From Theocolax elegans (Eukaryota; Arthropoda; Insecta; Hymenoptera; Cerocephalidae): a stretch of DNA of 64,000 bases. The stretch lies in assembly GCA_026168455.1 (NCBI GenBank), contig CM047429.1:33773577-33837576 (forward strand), given 5' to 3'. A program made the position numbers and the translations under genes. Below the pieces are notes generated by a model. The model saw nothing but the letters and a program-made list of their open reading frames with translations. It had not been told where the DNA came from and did not search any database. Shown piece by piece: positions 9,724 to 19,510 of this stretch. The stretch's first letter is position 1, and every line of letters starts with the position of its first letter.

Positions 9724-10332
9724 GCATGACAATCTCACAGGTGTCCTTCGACGTTGGACCGAGGCTATACAACACTCCGGTCTCGCTCGCTAAAATCTGC
9801 TCAGTGACCGCCTCCAACAATTTAAGACGATCGTTGACCAAGGAGAATTACGCTTCGGTTGACAGTTCAACCTGGAGCACTAGAGCGGAGAGTGCTCTAA
9901 TTTCTGCGGCTGCGCTGTCGACCTTATTCTCGAATCGGGTACCATTCCTGTCTATTATTTGCCCGAGATTCTCCTCGATCTGACGCGCGAAACCGGTGTG
10001 GGTTTAGCAACTTGCAGGTTTGATGGCGATGGGGGCGAGGCTAACCGCTTGGAGCTCTCGACGGCAGGGATAAGCGTGGTTTGCGCGGCGATAACGGCTG
10101 GCGCTTCGACACCCGAGATTAACCCGGGAGGTGCAGCTGTTTTCTGCGCGTCCGCTCTCGCGAGCTGACAGCAACAATACTCAGTAGTGCCTGCTATGAT
10201 CGTGAACCAGTTAACATGTGCGACGTATTTGTACTTCGCGTATATCTCTGCATAGTTCTCTCTGTTGATTCTGAAACTGCGGATAATACAAATGTTCTTC
10301 CATCTAGATGGGAAGAAAGGTAAGCAAAGCAT
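9724..10332 (-). pseudogene. LINE ORF1 fragment (coiled-coil region)
   Basis: The frame 10332-9955 contains SKRLASPPSPSNLQVAKPTP, matching AKRLASPTSPSLTQVAKQPR in ORF1 of the LINE copy at 23.4-24.0 kb. The next part on the same strand (to about 9724) reads as a heptad-rich segment (FENKVDSAAAEIRALSALVL) with one stop. It therefore belongs to the same LINE family as the EN fragment next to it. The ORF1 C-terminal domain between the two is deleted. Confidence 0.65.
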
Positions 10333-10565
10333 CGATGAAGATAACCGGTAGAAGCGCTGAGGTAATGATGAATTGCCGCTAACTATCGCGAAATTTTCCG
10401 CATGAAACCGACGCCGCGTCCTAAACTCAATTCAGATGCGAGATTTTTTGAAAAGGATTATAGACTCCGAGCTGAGCTAAAAAACGCTGCAAGCTCAGAA
10501 AAATAGGTGTCAGTAAGAAGTATAGTTGTTTAGCGGAGCTATCAATATAACGCATGTGTAACTTA

Positions 10566-10613
10566 TCAGAGAGAGAGAGAGAGAGAGAGACATAAATATA
10601 TATATATATATAT
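10566..10613. repeat. (GA)n and (TA)n microsatellites
   Basis: A GA run is followed by a TA run directly at the left edge of the large foldback. The right edge has a matching AT run (12266-12282), so the element probably inserted into a TA repeat. Confidence 0.8.
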
Positions 10614-12266
10614 GGGTGGTTCTCTGTGACATAGAAGATGAAAAAAATAAATATTGCTATAACTGTGGGAATATGTTTTAGATGTATCCAGTAGTTATCC
10701 TGAATTTTTTCAGATTTTTTCTGGGCCATTATTTTAAGTTACAGAGAGTCAAAGTTGACATTTTAGCACTTTTTTGCATTATATGCCCATTTTCATGAAT
10801 TTTTAGCTCCCAGGGGGAATTTTTCACTAAAAACATAAGTATGACTTTTTTTGTAAAATTTTCCGAATTTTTCATTAAAAATACTTTTAAAGACATAAAT
10901 GTATGCTGTCACACTCTTGTAAGCCATTTAAACCTTAAATAGTGAAAATCAGCAATTCTGCTCCGGACTCTGGTAACCTAATACTGTCTAAAAGATGTCT
11001 TTTTATAGTCAGAAACTGCCTAAAAATTTCCAGAGTGGATCTAAATCATTAAGATCACTTATGGTCAAAATATCCGGGAAAAGTGCCCGAAATATTAATA
11101 GAAATGTATATTTGTTGCCTTATAACGATGAATCTAGTAGCATGATCATTGCAAAAAAATTTATGCACTTACCTTGGAATGGTAGAAAAGTATCTCCACT
11201 TGTTTCAGTATCCATCTAATCCCCTGTAAGCTGCTAAAAATACAAATATTATTATAAAATTATAAAAAATTATTTTTTAAACATTTATAATGCTGGATTT
11301 TCAGTTTTACATTCCTTACAAGAATTATAATACTAATCTGAAGGATTACTATAAAAGTATCAACATTATTATTATTATTATTCAGCAATACATTGTTTAG
11401 ATTTCACAAACTTGTCACTGTCACGTTATCATATTATTCATTATAATTATATATCCGATTTATTTATATATCTTTTGTATTAAATACGTATATTCAGTTA
11501 TTGTAATAATGATGTTTATACATTTATAGTAATCCTTCAGATTAGTATTATAATTCTTGTAAGGGATGTAAAACTAAAAATCCAGCATTATAAATGTTTA
11601 AAAAATAATTTGTTATAATTTTATAATAATATTTGCATTTTTAGCAGCTTACAGGCGATTAGATGGATACTGAAACAAGTGGAGTTACTTTTCTACCATT
11701 CCAAGATAAGTGCATAAATTTTTTTGCAATGATCATGCTACTAGATTCATCGTTATAAGGCAACAAATATACATTTCTATTAATATTTCGGGCACTTTTC
11801 CCGGATATTTTGACCATAAGTGATCTTAATGATTTAGACCCACTCTGGAAATTTTTAGGCAGTTTCTGACTATAAAAAGAAATCTTTTAGACAGTATTAG
11901 GTTACCAGAGTCCGGAGCAGAATTGCTGATTTTCACAATTTAAGGTTTAAATGGCTTACAAGAGTGTGACAGCATACATTTATGTCTTTAAAAGTATTTT
12001 TAATGAAAAGTTCGGAAAATTTTACAAAAAAAGTCATACTTATGTTTTTAGTGAAAAATGCATCCCCTGGGAGCTAAAAATTCATGAAAATGGGCATATA
12101 ATGCAAAAAAGTGCTAAAATGTCAACTTTGACTCTCTGTAACTTAAAATAATGGCCCAGAAAAAATCTGAAAAAATTCAGGAGAACTACTGGATACCTCT
12201 AAAACATATTCCCACAGTTATAGCAATATTTATTTTTTTCATCTTCGATGTCACAGAGAACCACCC
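10614..12266. mobile_element. Large foldback element with about 765-bp inverted repeats
   Basis: Bases 10614 to about 11378 reappear inverted from about 11500 to 12266, nearly identical, around a loop of about 120 bp. The ends are GGGTGGTTCTCTGTGACAT and its reverse complement, both abutting TA repeats. Short frames in the arms exist on both copies but are AT-rich and resemble nothing. It is a non-autonomous foldback/MITE-like element whose transposase family I cannot name. A transcript across it would form a 760-bp double-stranded hairpin. Confidence 0.85.
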
Positions 12267-12640
12267 ATATATATATATATTTACTTGTACATTACAAAAA
12301 TATAATAAATACGGTTTATAAAATTCAATATAAATAAATAGCATATACAATATCACTGTCAATGTAAAGTTTATAGTAAAACTAAAAGTAATCTATATAT
12401 ATATATACAACGAGATCACAGTAAGTCAATAAAAAACTAAATGCAAATAAATAAAGTGAGGTGCGCACTCATCTCTTAAATACATTCATTTACGGTATAC
12501 ATGGGACGCTACAGACAGAAGAATAATAAATAGAACTATAACGGTTTTCATAAGTTAACACAAAGTAGAACGGATATTATTCGAGTGCTAAAAAGTGCCC
12601 CCGTATAGCAGACTTAAAGCTCTTTAAGTAACGTTAAGTT
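12267..12640. other. AT-rich stretch, nothing recognised
   Basis: AT microsatellites at 12266-12282 and 12396-12408; otherwise no supported feature. Confidence 0.35.
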
Positions 12641-12649
12641 TTTTATTTC

Positions 12650-13570
12650 TGTCGGCAATGAATTCCACAGATGCGCATCTCGAACTTGAAAAGAGGGTTT
12701 TCCAATCTCAGTGCGCATAACGGGAGACGCTAACTCCTCCGTTGGGTCGCATTTAACCCAGGAAATCTCTATGATAAGTCACGTGATCATTCCTCCTAAT
12801 ACCACACACATAGCGCACAAAAGAATTCTGTACTATCTGTAGCCTGTTTCTCATCTTCAGCGAGGCATCCACATAAGTATTGAATAATAATAATCCAAGT
12901 GCGGGAATAGCAAAGCCTCGGCAAGTCGCTTACGGACAGTCTCATTCGTGTACTTGCGATCAATTCCAGATGATATGTCCACGTTACACCTAAACTCACT
13001 ACGTGATCCACAAAAGGAATGCGGACACCATTCCTAAATTCAACATAGGATAACTCTTTCTTATAAAATTTCGCGCAGTATTTGCGGCATACAAATAAAA
13101 TTGTCTGTGTTTTAGTACTGTTGAATCTGAGAGAGGCACTGGAAAGCATTTGAACATAAACCTGCAGATCATCTGCTTACAATATGTACTAGACTCCCTC
13201 GGAAACAAGAACCTCCTGCATGTCACCTATGTACAAGCAAAATAGAAAAAGTCCCAAGACTGACCCCTGTGGAACTCCTAAATTAGTTGCTATCCAAGGA
13301 GAGATATTGTGAAAAGAAATGACCTGTGGGAGAATTGTTGGACAATGTTACCAATTTTTTATCAATCTCGTTTCATATCTCGTTAGTCAATTACAATAAT
13401 TCTGTCCCCGTCAAACTTTATGGTCCAAAGCTAGCTATGCAGTGTCCATAAGCGAGTGTTTGTCAAGATGCTTCCGCAGTTGTTCCAGCGCAATCTTTTT
13501 CAGCACCTTTTATAGCAAGCTCAGCAGTGCGATCGGCCGAAAATCAGACCATGAGATGGAGTTTTGTACT
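12650..13570 (-). pseudogene. LINE reverse transcriptase remnant
   Basis: On the - strand, fragments in order across three frames read as a non-LTR RT. They are the fingers (ISWSDFRPIALLSLL, then KVLKKIALEQLRKHLDKHSL, about 13560-13440), GVPQGSVLGLFLFCLYIGD (about 13280-13220), ADDLQVYVQ, the remnant of the catalytic box whose first residue is now a stop (about 13180), and thumb VVSLGVTW (13149-12796). Several frameshifts and stops are present. No ORF1 or endonuclease is nearby. Confidence 0.75.
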
Positions 13571-14050
13571 TTTTAAGAGGATGTCCGAGCTATAGCCTCC
13601 ATCAAAAGCCGCTCGATCTCGAGGCTTCGAATCGCGCTGAACAAAAAAAAATGAAAATTTTCGTATGATAAAAGGGAGGGGAGGGAAATTTAGAATTGTA
13701 TTGTGTGGAATTTTCAATTATATCGACTATAAGTTGTTATTCTGTGACAGTTACTGGTGTTTATTATATTTCGTTATATTTTTACTATTCTATTCTTTAT
13801 AAATAAAATCTTAATAACCATATCACTATTATTTCTGATCTTATTATTTAAAAAAATGAAATATCGCGCACAACTTTTGGAACATTTCTCGCTCTTGAAA
13901 GCACATTATACCAATCAATTCCAATAATATTCCTAACCTTTCATACCAAATTTCAAAGGTGTGATCCTAAGATTGCCTGATCCCACGTTTTTTCGCCAAA
14001 AATTAAAAGTTAGGGAGATTTGCCCATATAGCGAAAATTTCTACTAGTAT
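13571..14050. other. Stretch without recognisable gene
   Basis: No supported feature; separates two LINE remnants on opposite strands. Confidence 0.3.
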
Positions 14051-14059
14051 ATATGGACG

Positions 14060-14575
14060 CTTTATCGTTTACGTTACAGACTCTTGTCTCCCTGTGCGTG
14101 CTCGTATTTTGCTGTCTAATGCTTTAATTATTCCTCACTTTGACTATGCTTGTCTCGTATTTTTAGATCTTCCATCTTATCTTAATATTAAAGTTCAACG
14201 CATGTGTAATATCGTTGTTAGATTTATTTTTCATTTAAAACGTGAGGTAGCATTGCAGGCTTTCTATGATCAGCTGAACTGGCTTCCATTAAATATTGGA
14301 CGGAAATATTTCCTTGGTCTTTTTATGTATAAATTGTTGGCCATCCAAACACCTCAATATTTATTCGACAAGCTGGCTTTCGTTGGCAATGTTGCGTAGA
14401 TCTAAACGAGTAAATACTGTTTTTAACCTACCTACTGTTCTTGCGTGTAAATCTTCGTTTAGTTATTTAGCAATGGAAACTTGGGATAATATCCCATCTA
14501 GAATAAGTGAGTGCCCCAATGTAAATATTTTTAAAATTTATTATAAAAACTTTCTGCATGAGGATGGATAGCGAC
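14060..14575 (+). pseudogene. LINE reverse transcriptase C-terminus
   Basis: The frame 14094-14399 reads LLSNALIIPHFDYACLVFLD and LQAFYDQLNWLPLNIGRKYF. It shifts into the frame ending at 14571 with SFSYLAMETWDNIPSRISE. This is the standard region after the thumb of jockey/CR1-class LINE RTs (HFDY, LNWLP, AxxxWNxLP motifs). One frameshift lies near 14390. The rest of the RT upstream is missing, as expected of a 5'-truncated insertion. The 3' UTR to about 14650 carries TATACGGGGTATAACCCC, similar to the tails of the LINE copies at 18.3 and 25.5 kb. Confidence 0.75.
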
Positions 14576-14863
14576 TTATTCGATTTTATGTTCAATGCTT
14601 GTGACGTAGATTATTTTACATTTAGTGTATACGGGGTATAACCCCATTTTTTTTTGTTTTTTTCGTGGGAGACTAGAGAAATCTTACATAAGACGACGAC
14701 GAGGGTCCGCACTCGTCGCCAGTGCCGGATTTTTACCGGCTAAAACTCCAAACCCAACGCTTTCACCTGCCCAGCCCGGAACTGTTTTTCACATTACTTC
14801 AAGCTGGGAGACGTGTCTGTGACATGCGTCATACGTTCTTTATTCTATCCTCCCACGTTGAGA

Positions 14864-16072
14864 CTACCACTTATCGTGAAACGGCCTTCCTTGCGGTTTC
14901 GAGCGCGCGCCGAAAGATTGCACAGGCTCCGGACCCCGCCATGTGAGATACTCCCTGAGCACCCTTTGATGGACAAAGGAAACATTGGGGAGCACTCTTG
15001 CAATTCTTAGGATTGTGTCCAGGCTCGCCGCACTTGTAGCATGACGAGGACCGTCCACTCCCTTACACTTCCGTTTCGTGTGGCCGAAGTCTAGGCACCG
15101 ATAGCACCTCTCGATCAAAACTCGATCCCGAACGCGACAGCTTACAAAGCCGACGCAAAGATGTCGCATCGACTTTAGCTTGTCAGCGGTATCGTGATCT
15201 AGCTTTGCGATGGCTGTCTTTTGTTGATTGCGGTTGGGACCCAAAAGCTTCACCTCTCGGCTCTCAGGCGGAGACGCGAGAACTTTATTTAGGGCCGCCA
15301 CCACTTCGTCCCTCGTTGTGAGAGCATCCAGGTCTCTGATCTCCAGGGTTACCCTTCGATTTCGGATCCTAACTTCTCCCATACCTTGAGTAGCCATGCG
15401 GACATTTTCCGCGAATGCTGCTGCGTCCGTCTTTTTGCCCAACCGGAGCAGGACATCTCCCCGCCCTGTCGGCCGTAGGCTTAGAACCTGGACGCCGCTG
15501 TCGTCCGGATTGACTTCCTTTCGGAGCTTCCTCAAGACTTCAGCAAACGTACGGTTCCTCACGACAGTGACCATTAGGGGGATACCGGCGCCATCTGGCG
15601 CTTTCTCCTATCAAGAGGACGGCTTTTTTCCCGCCACTGACGCGAACTTGGATTGCTCCTTGTCCTTGCCACGTGGTGATACCTCCTTCCGAGGCTTCTT
15701 CTTTCGGCTCTTAGAGACCTCGGGGGGGGGGGGGGGCTCTCTACTTCTCTTTTGAGCCTGCATTGTAGCTGTAGCCGTAAAGACGGCTTTAGCTATTATG
15801 GCTCTTCTCTTAGGCCGCCGACGATTCTCATGACCAACTCGATAATCCTCGACTTGACATTTGTAATCGTCGACTGCCAAAAACATCTTTTTGGTTTTCC
15901 CGTAGAACTCTTGTACAAGAGTGTCTACGGTCTTCAGCCCTGTCTTGACGATCATGTTAGGCTGCTTTGCACAAGCAGTCAACATAGCCTGGAGTTTGCT
16001 CTTTAGGTGGTCGTAAGTGGAGTCGATTTGCTCTTGCGCCTTCTCTACCTTCTCGTATTCCTTGCGGAACAT
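14864..16072 (-). pseudogene. R1-type LINE ORF1 (gag-like) with CCHC knuckles
   Basis: Frame 16072-15611 (starting MFRKEYEKVEKAQEQIDS) is the Lys/Glu-rich N-terminus with a basic tail (SKSRKKKPRKEVSPRGKDKE). Frame 15574-14864 carries the RNA-binding domain (VLRKLRKEVNPDDSGVQVLS) and a knuckle RCYRCLDFGHTKRKC. A second knuckle, CYKCGEPGHNPKNC, reads in another frame at about 15045-15005, so a frameshift lies between them. Another frameshift lies between the two long frames near 15600, and a G-run of about 15 bases at 15722 is a likely slippage site. The layout matches ORF1 of the R1 clade. ORF2 is absent. Confidence 0.8.
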
Positions 16073-16429
16073 TTGTATCTCCTCTTGCTATTCCTTACTA
16101 TAGGCAGAGATGTTACTGATGGCACTACCAAGGCTGGTAACGCTGCCGCTTGGTAACCTGCTTGCGCATGCAATACTCAACATCTGTATCCACTTCACTT
16201 CATCACACACGTCATCGAAGTTCACGTGACTCGTTTCCCGTTGTACTTTCACCAATGTTGCTCAGAATAAAGAGACGTGCAACCATCTTTTCAAATAAAT
16301 ACAAAGATATTCAATAATTTTCATTTTACAAATATATCACACTTACAGAGTAATTTTATCTTTATACTAACAATGTGGTTTTCCTCCTACCGCATATGTA
16401 TCTTATTTCGAATATACGCGTGTAACCAA

Positions 16430-16800
16430 GTTTGAATTATAATCGGAATTATAAACGGTTTAAACATTTTCCTTCTGCTAGGAAATAAAACCTGAGCAGT
16501 GCCGACCAGAATACATATCCACTTATCTATTTTAGTTATTTAAAATATTTCCTATTTTCTGTAGAAAATATATTCGATACCACGCGGTACGCTCCCTCGA
16601 TTGAGCAAACGGGAAAACGTGTCTCGTAGTGTTCTGGTCGTCGATTTCAGCTGAATCGGAATTATAAACGATTTAAAAAATTTTCTGATGTTTGGAATTA
16701 ACATTTGAGTAGTGCCATCATACACATATGTTTATTTGCCCATTTTATTTTTAAAATGTATTTCATTTTTACCATAGAAAATTCCAATATATATTAAACT
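16430..16800. repeat. Diverged direct duplication
   Basis: The segment at about 16440-16590 (AATCGGAATTATAAACGGTTT, then GAGCAGTGCC and TAGAAAATATATTC) recurs at about 16653-16795 with substitutions (AATCGGAATTATAAACGATTT, GAGTAGTGCC, TAGAAAATTCCAATATAT). The period is about 215 bp. Its nature is unknown. Confidence 0.55.
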
Positions 16801-17555
16801 CCTTATAATAACACGTGTATTATATTGCAATACTCACGTGTTCCCCCACTACATGCGATTTGAATTCCCTATACTCGATATACGCAATCACCGAGCCGAT
16901 ACGAGCGCGGATCGCGTGTATTCAGTGTGTGCGCGCTTGAATCTAGTTAGATTCAAGATGGCGGCAACAGAGCACGGCCAGCACGTGAACAATGTGCTTC
17001 GAGTACGTTTCACCATGTGCGCGCGATCCTTACCGTCGGGGACATTACCGTAATTTGGACCGTAATTTGATTAATTTCGTAATTGTACTAATTGTAATAA
17101 TTTCCTTTCTTTCTTGAACGTAATTCAAAAATAATGCTAGTTATCTACAGATGGTAGATCAATTAGTTCAAATTTAATTACAAGTATTATAATCAGCGCT
17201 GTAATCGATTACTGATTAATACGCGCATAAATTTAAAATTGGGAAAAAATCAAAATTTAATTTTTAATTTGTAAATGGTAAATATATTTTAACAAAGTGC
17301 AATAAATATAGACTGAATTATTATTAATTTTTAAGAAAAAATTTTTAACAGTAATTGACAATAATGAATGAATCAATGTTAATATAACTTTAAATTATAG
17401 AAATTTTAAAGTACAAATAATAATATTTATATGGTTACGTGTTCATTAATTATTTTTTTTAGTGGTATTTATAAAAGAATTTTTTTTTAATATTATTGAC
17501 TTAAGTTTGATGTTAATTAATGATATTACATTTCGTATAGGATTTATTAATATTC
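16801..17555. other. Stretch without recognised gene
   Basis: A GC-richer patch at 16900-17050 includes a short frame starting MAATEHGQHVNN that resembles no known protein; the rest is AT-rich. Confidence 0.3.
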
Positions 17556-17559
17556 AAAT

Positions 17560-17745
17560 TTTTGCTACACGTCTATGTCATGAATACGGTCAAATTGACA
17601 CACACTACAAGTGTATAATGACGGGTCGCAAAAATTTGAATTATAGCTTTACCAACTATCTGTGATAATGACTAGCAAATTTTGTTTTCTGATAAATTTT
17701 ATTGATATTGACTGCTTTTTGCTTAATTGGTGTTGTGTGTTCTAT

Positions 17746-17780
<35 letters not shown>

Positions 17781-18095
17781 TTAAATAAATTCTATGATGT
17801 TATATAAGTACGATTCAGAGAAGAAAGGTAAAATAAGTTACATAACCTCAATCTTTGTGCAAATTTTAACACTAATGTTTTGCTACTTGCTTTTGCTTCT
17901 GATTATAGAGCGACACATTAGAGATACTATGGAAATTATGAGAAAAGCCACATATGTGCATTAATTTGACCAAATAGTGAGTAATTATATTTAGATATAT
18001 ATATGCAAAATTGTAAAATGCTGGTGTAACAAATGATTGTTTCAATAAAGGTATAGCCTGATGAGGATGGAGGACTTCCATCGAAACGTCGCCAA
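17560..18095 (+). mobile_element. Penelope-like 3' end (non-coding) with hammerhead core
   Basis: This segment has a diverged, inverted counterpart at about 53265-53760. Shared landmarks are TGACTAGC.AATTTTGTTTT, a TTTATTTATT run, AACCTCAATCTTTGTGC and the hammerhead core at the 3' end. Two independent copies ending at the same ribozyme core mark this as the 3' part of one mobile family. I infer Penelope-like because PLEs carry such cores; no coding part is present. Confidence 0.55.
18058..18093 (+). ncRNA. Hammerhead-ribozyme-like core
   Basis: CTGATGAG (18058) is followed by a perfect 6-bp stem II GATGGA/TCCATC, then GAAAC (18083) and GTC with predicted cleavage after C18090. Stem III is the minimal ACGT form. 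Stem I pairs only two bases directly (GC/GC), so self-cleavage is uncertain. Confidence 0.55.
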
Positions 18096-18271
18096 TTAAA
18101 TAAATTAAATGGTTAGTTCACTAAAAATCGATAAAAACGCCTCCTTTTGAACCAACTGCGTGGACGAATAGAACAAATTTATATCATATGTGTTACATAA
18201 GTTAAGTTTCATATTACTGACAAAAAGTTTTAAGTATTAAGTGATATTAAAAAAAAACGATAAATTATAAT

Positions 18272-18360
18272 GTCCGTCCGTCCGTCCGTCCGACAAATAT
18301 CATCTTGGCGTGAGAGTGAATGAGACAGAGCGAGAGATTGATTGATTGATTGATTATTTA
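18272..18360. repeat. (GTCC)n and (ATTG)n microsatellites
   Basis: Six GTCC-type units lie near 18272-18293 and five ATTG units near 18337-18355. The second run is the 3' tail repeat of the adjoining LINE on the - strand. Confidence 0.8.
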
Positions 18361-18915
18361 TTTCGGTATTTTGGGGAAATCCCCGTATACACAGCAATTA
18401 CATAAGAGCATAACATTAAAACAATAGAAAAATAAAACATAAGAATACAGAAATAACGGAAAAATAAGAAAATATAACGAAATAATATAACAAAATAATA
18501 TAACAAAATGATATAACAAAATAATATAACAGTATATAAAATGTAACTGGCAAATACAATATATAAAATAAAACAAAGTAAAATGATAAAAATCATAAAA
18601 ATTAATATATATATATATATATATATATAATATAAAATAAAATAAAATAAATTAACTTAACTACTAAAATGAAAACAGATTAAAATCGTGGTCGCATACA
18701 GAATAAAATAAAAAACGCATAAAACATGGTAAAAAATATAAATAAGAATATAACGCCGCACGAAAAAGTAAAAAACATAGTTAAATAAATAAATACATAT
18801 AAAGAGGACGAAGTACAATAAATCGTGACTAGAAAAAGAATACTGACTATAGATCGAGCAAGGGCAAGGAAGGGCACTCCAAACCTTCATCCACCACTCT
18901 CGACTCCCAGAGAAA
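18337..18915 (-). mobile_element. LINE family 1, copy C: 5'-truncated 3' end
   Basis: The end motif (TATACGGGGATTTCC on the - strand, next to the AATC-type repeat) and the segment around 18840-18915 match the 3' region of copy B (25540-26200) closely, including GGGCACTCCAAACCTTC. It holds only the 3' UTR and the last few codons, so it is a short truncated insertion of the same family. Confidence 0.75.
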
Positions 18916-19045
18916 CAGTGAGAGGGAGAGATAGAGAGACAGATAGGCAGATAGTGAAAATGAGAGAGAAAGAGAGAGAGAGAATCAGAAAGAGAGAGAG
19001 AGAGAGAATGAGAGAGAAAGAGAATGAGATAGATAGATAGATAGA
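18916..19045. repeat. (GA)n-rich simple repeat and (GATA)n
   Basis: GAGA-rich microsatellite ending in four GATA units, which form the tail repeat of LINE copy A. Reading frames through it are low-complexity artefacts. Confidence 0.8.
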
Positions 19046-19510
19046 AAACTTTATTAGGTTTTAGGGGTAGAAACCCCGTAAACACATAAACATATACATC
19101 GATGAAAGTATAAAAATAAATTAACAGAATAAAATTTTAACAAATAAAAATAACGATGGTAAATAACAATAAAAAGTAAAAAGTGTATAAATATATAAAT
19201 AACAAATAAAAACGCAAGTAAATCGAAGTAAGATATACAAATAAGAATAAAGTTAGAATAAAAATAAAAATAAAAGTAAAAACAAAAATAAAACAAAAAT
19301 AAAACGCAAAAATAAAACGCAAGCGAGTTGATAATACAGTGCAATATACAATAGAATGAGCGACGACAGATGAGCGCAAAAATAAAAATAAAAATGAGTA
19401 AACGAAAATACAAAAATAAAAGAATAAATTATGATAAAAAATAATACTGATAATGAATAAAATATCACAAAAATTAGTAAATTAAAAATATCACAGCGCA
19501 AATTATAATA

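Noticed and set aside
10427..10729. 100-codon frame starting MAQKKSEKIQ
   Set aside because: It crosses the end of the foldback and the flanking microsatellites; composition follows AT-richness.
16838..17053. Frame with MAATEHGQHVNN as a host gene start
   Set aside because: No continuation, splice site or similarity I can point to.
18825..19040. Arg/Glu-repeat frame on the + strand
   Set aside because: Artefact of the GAGA microsatellite.
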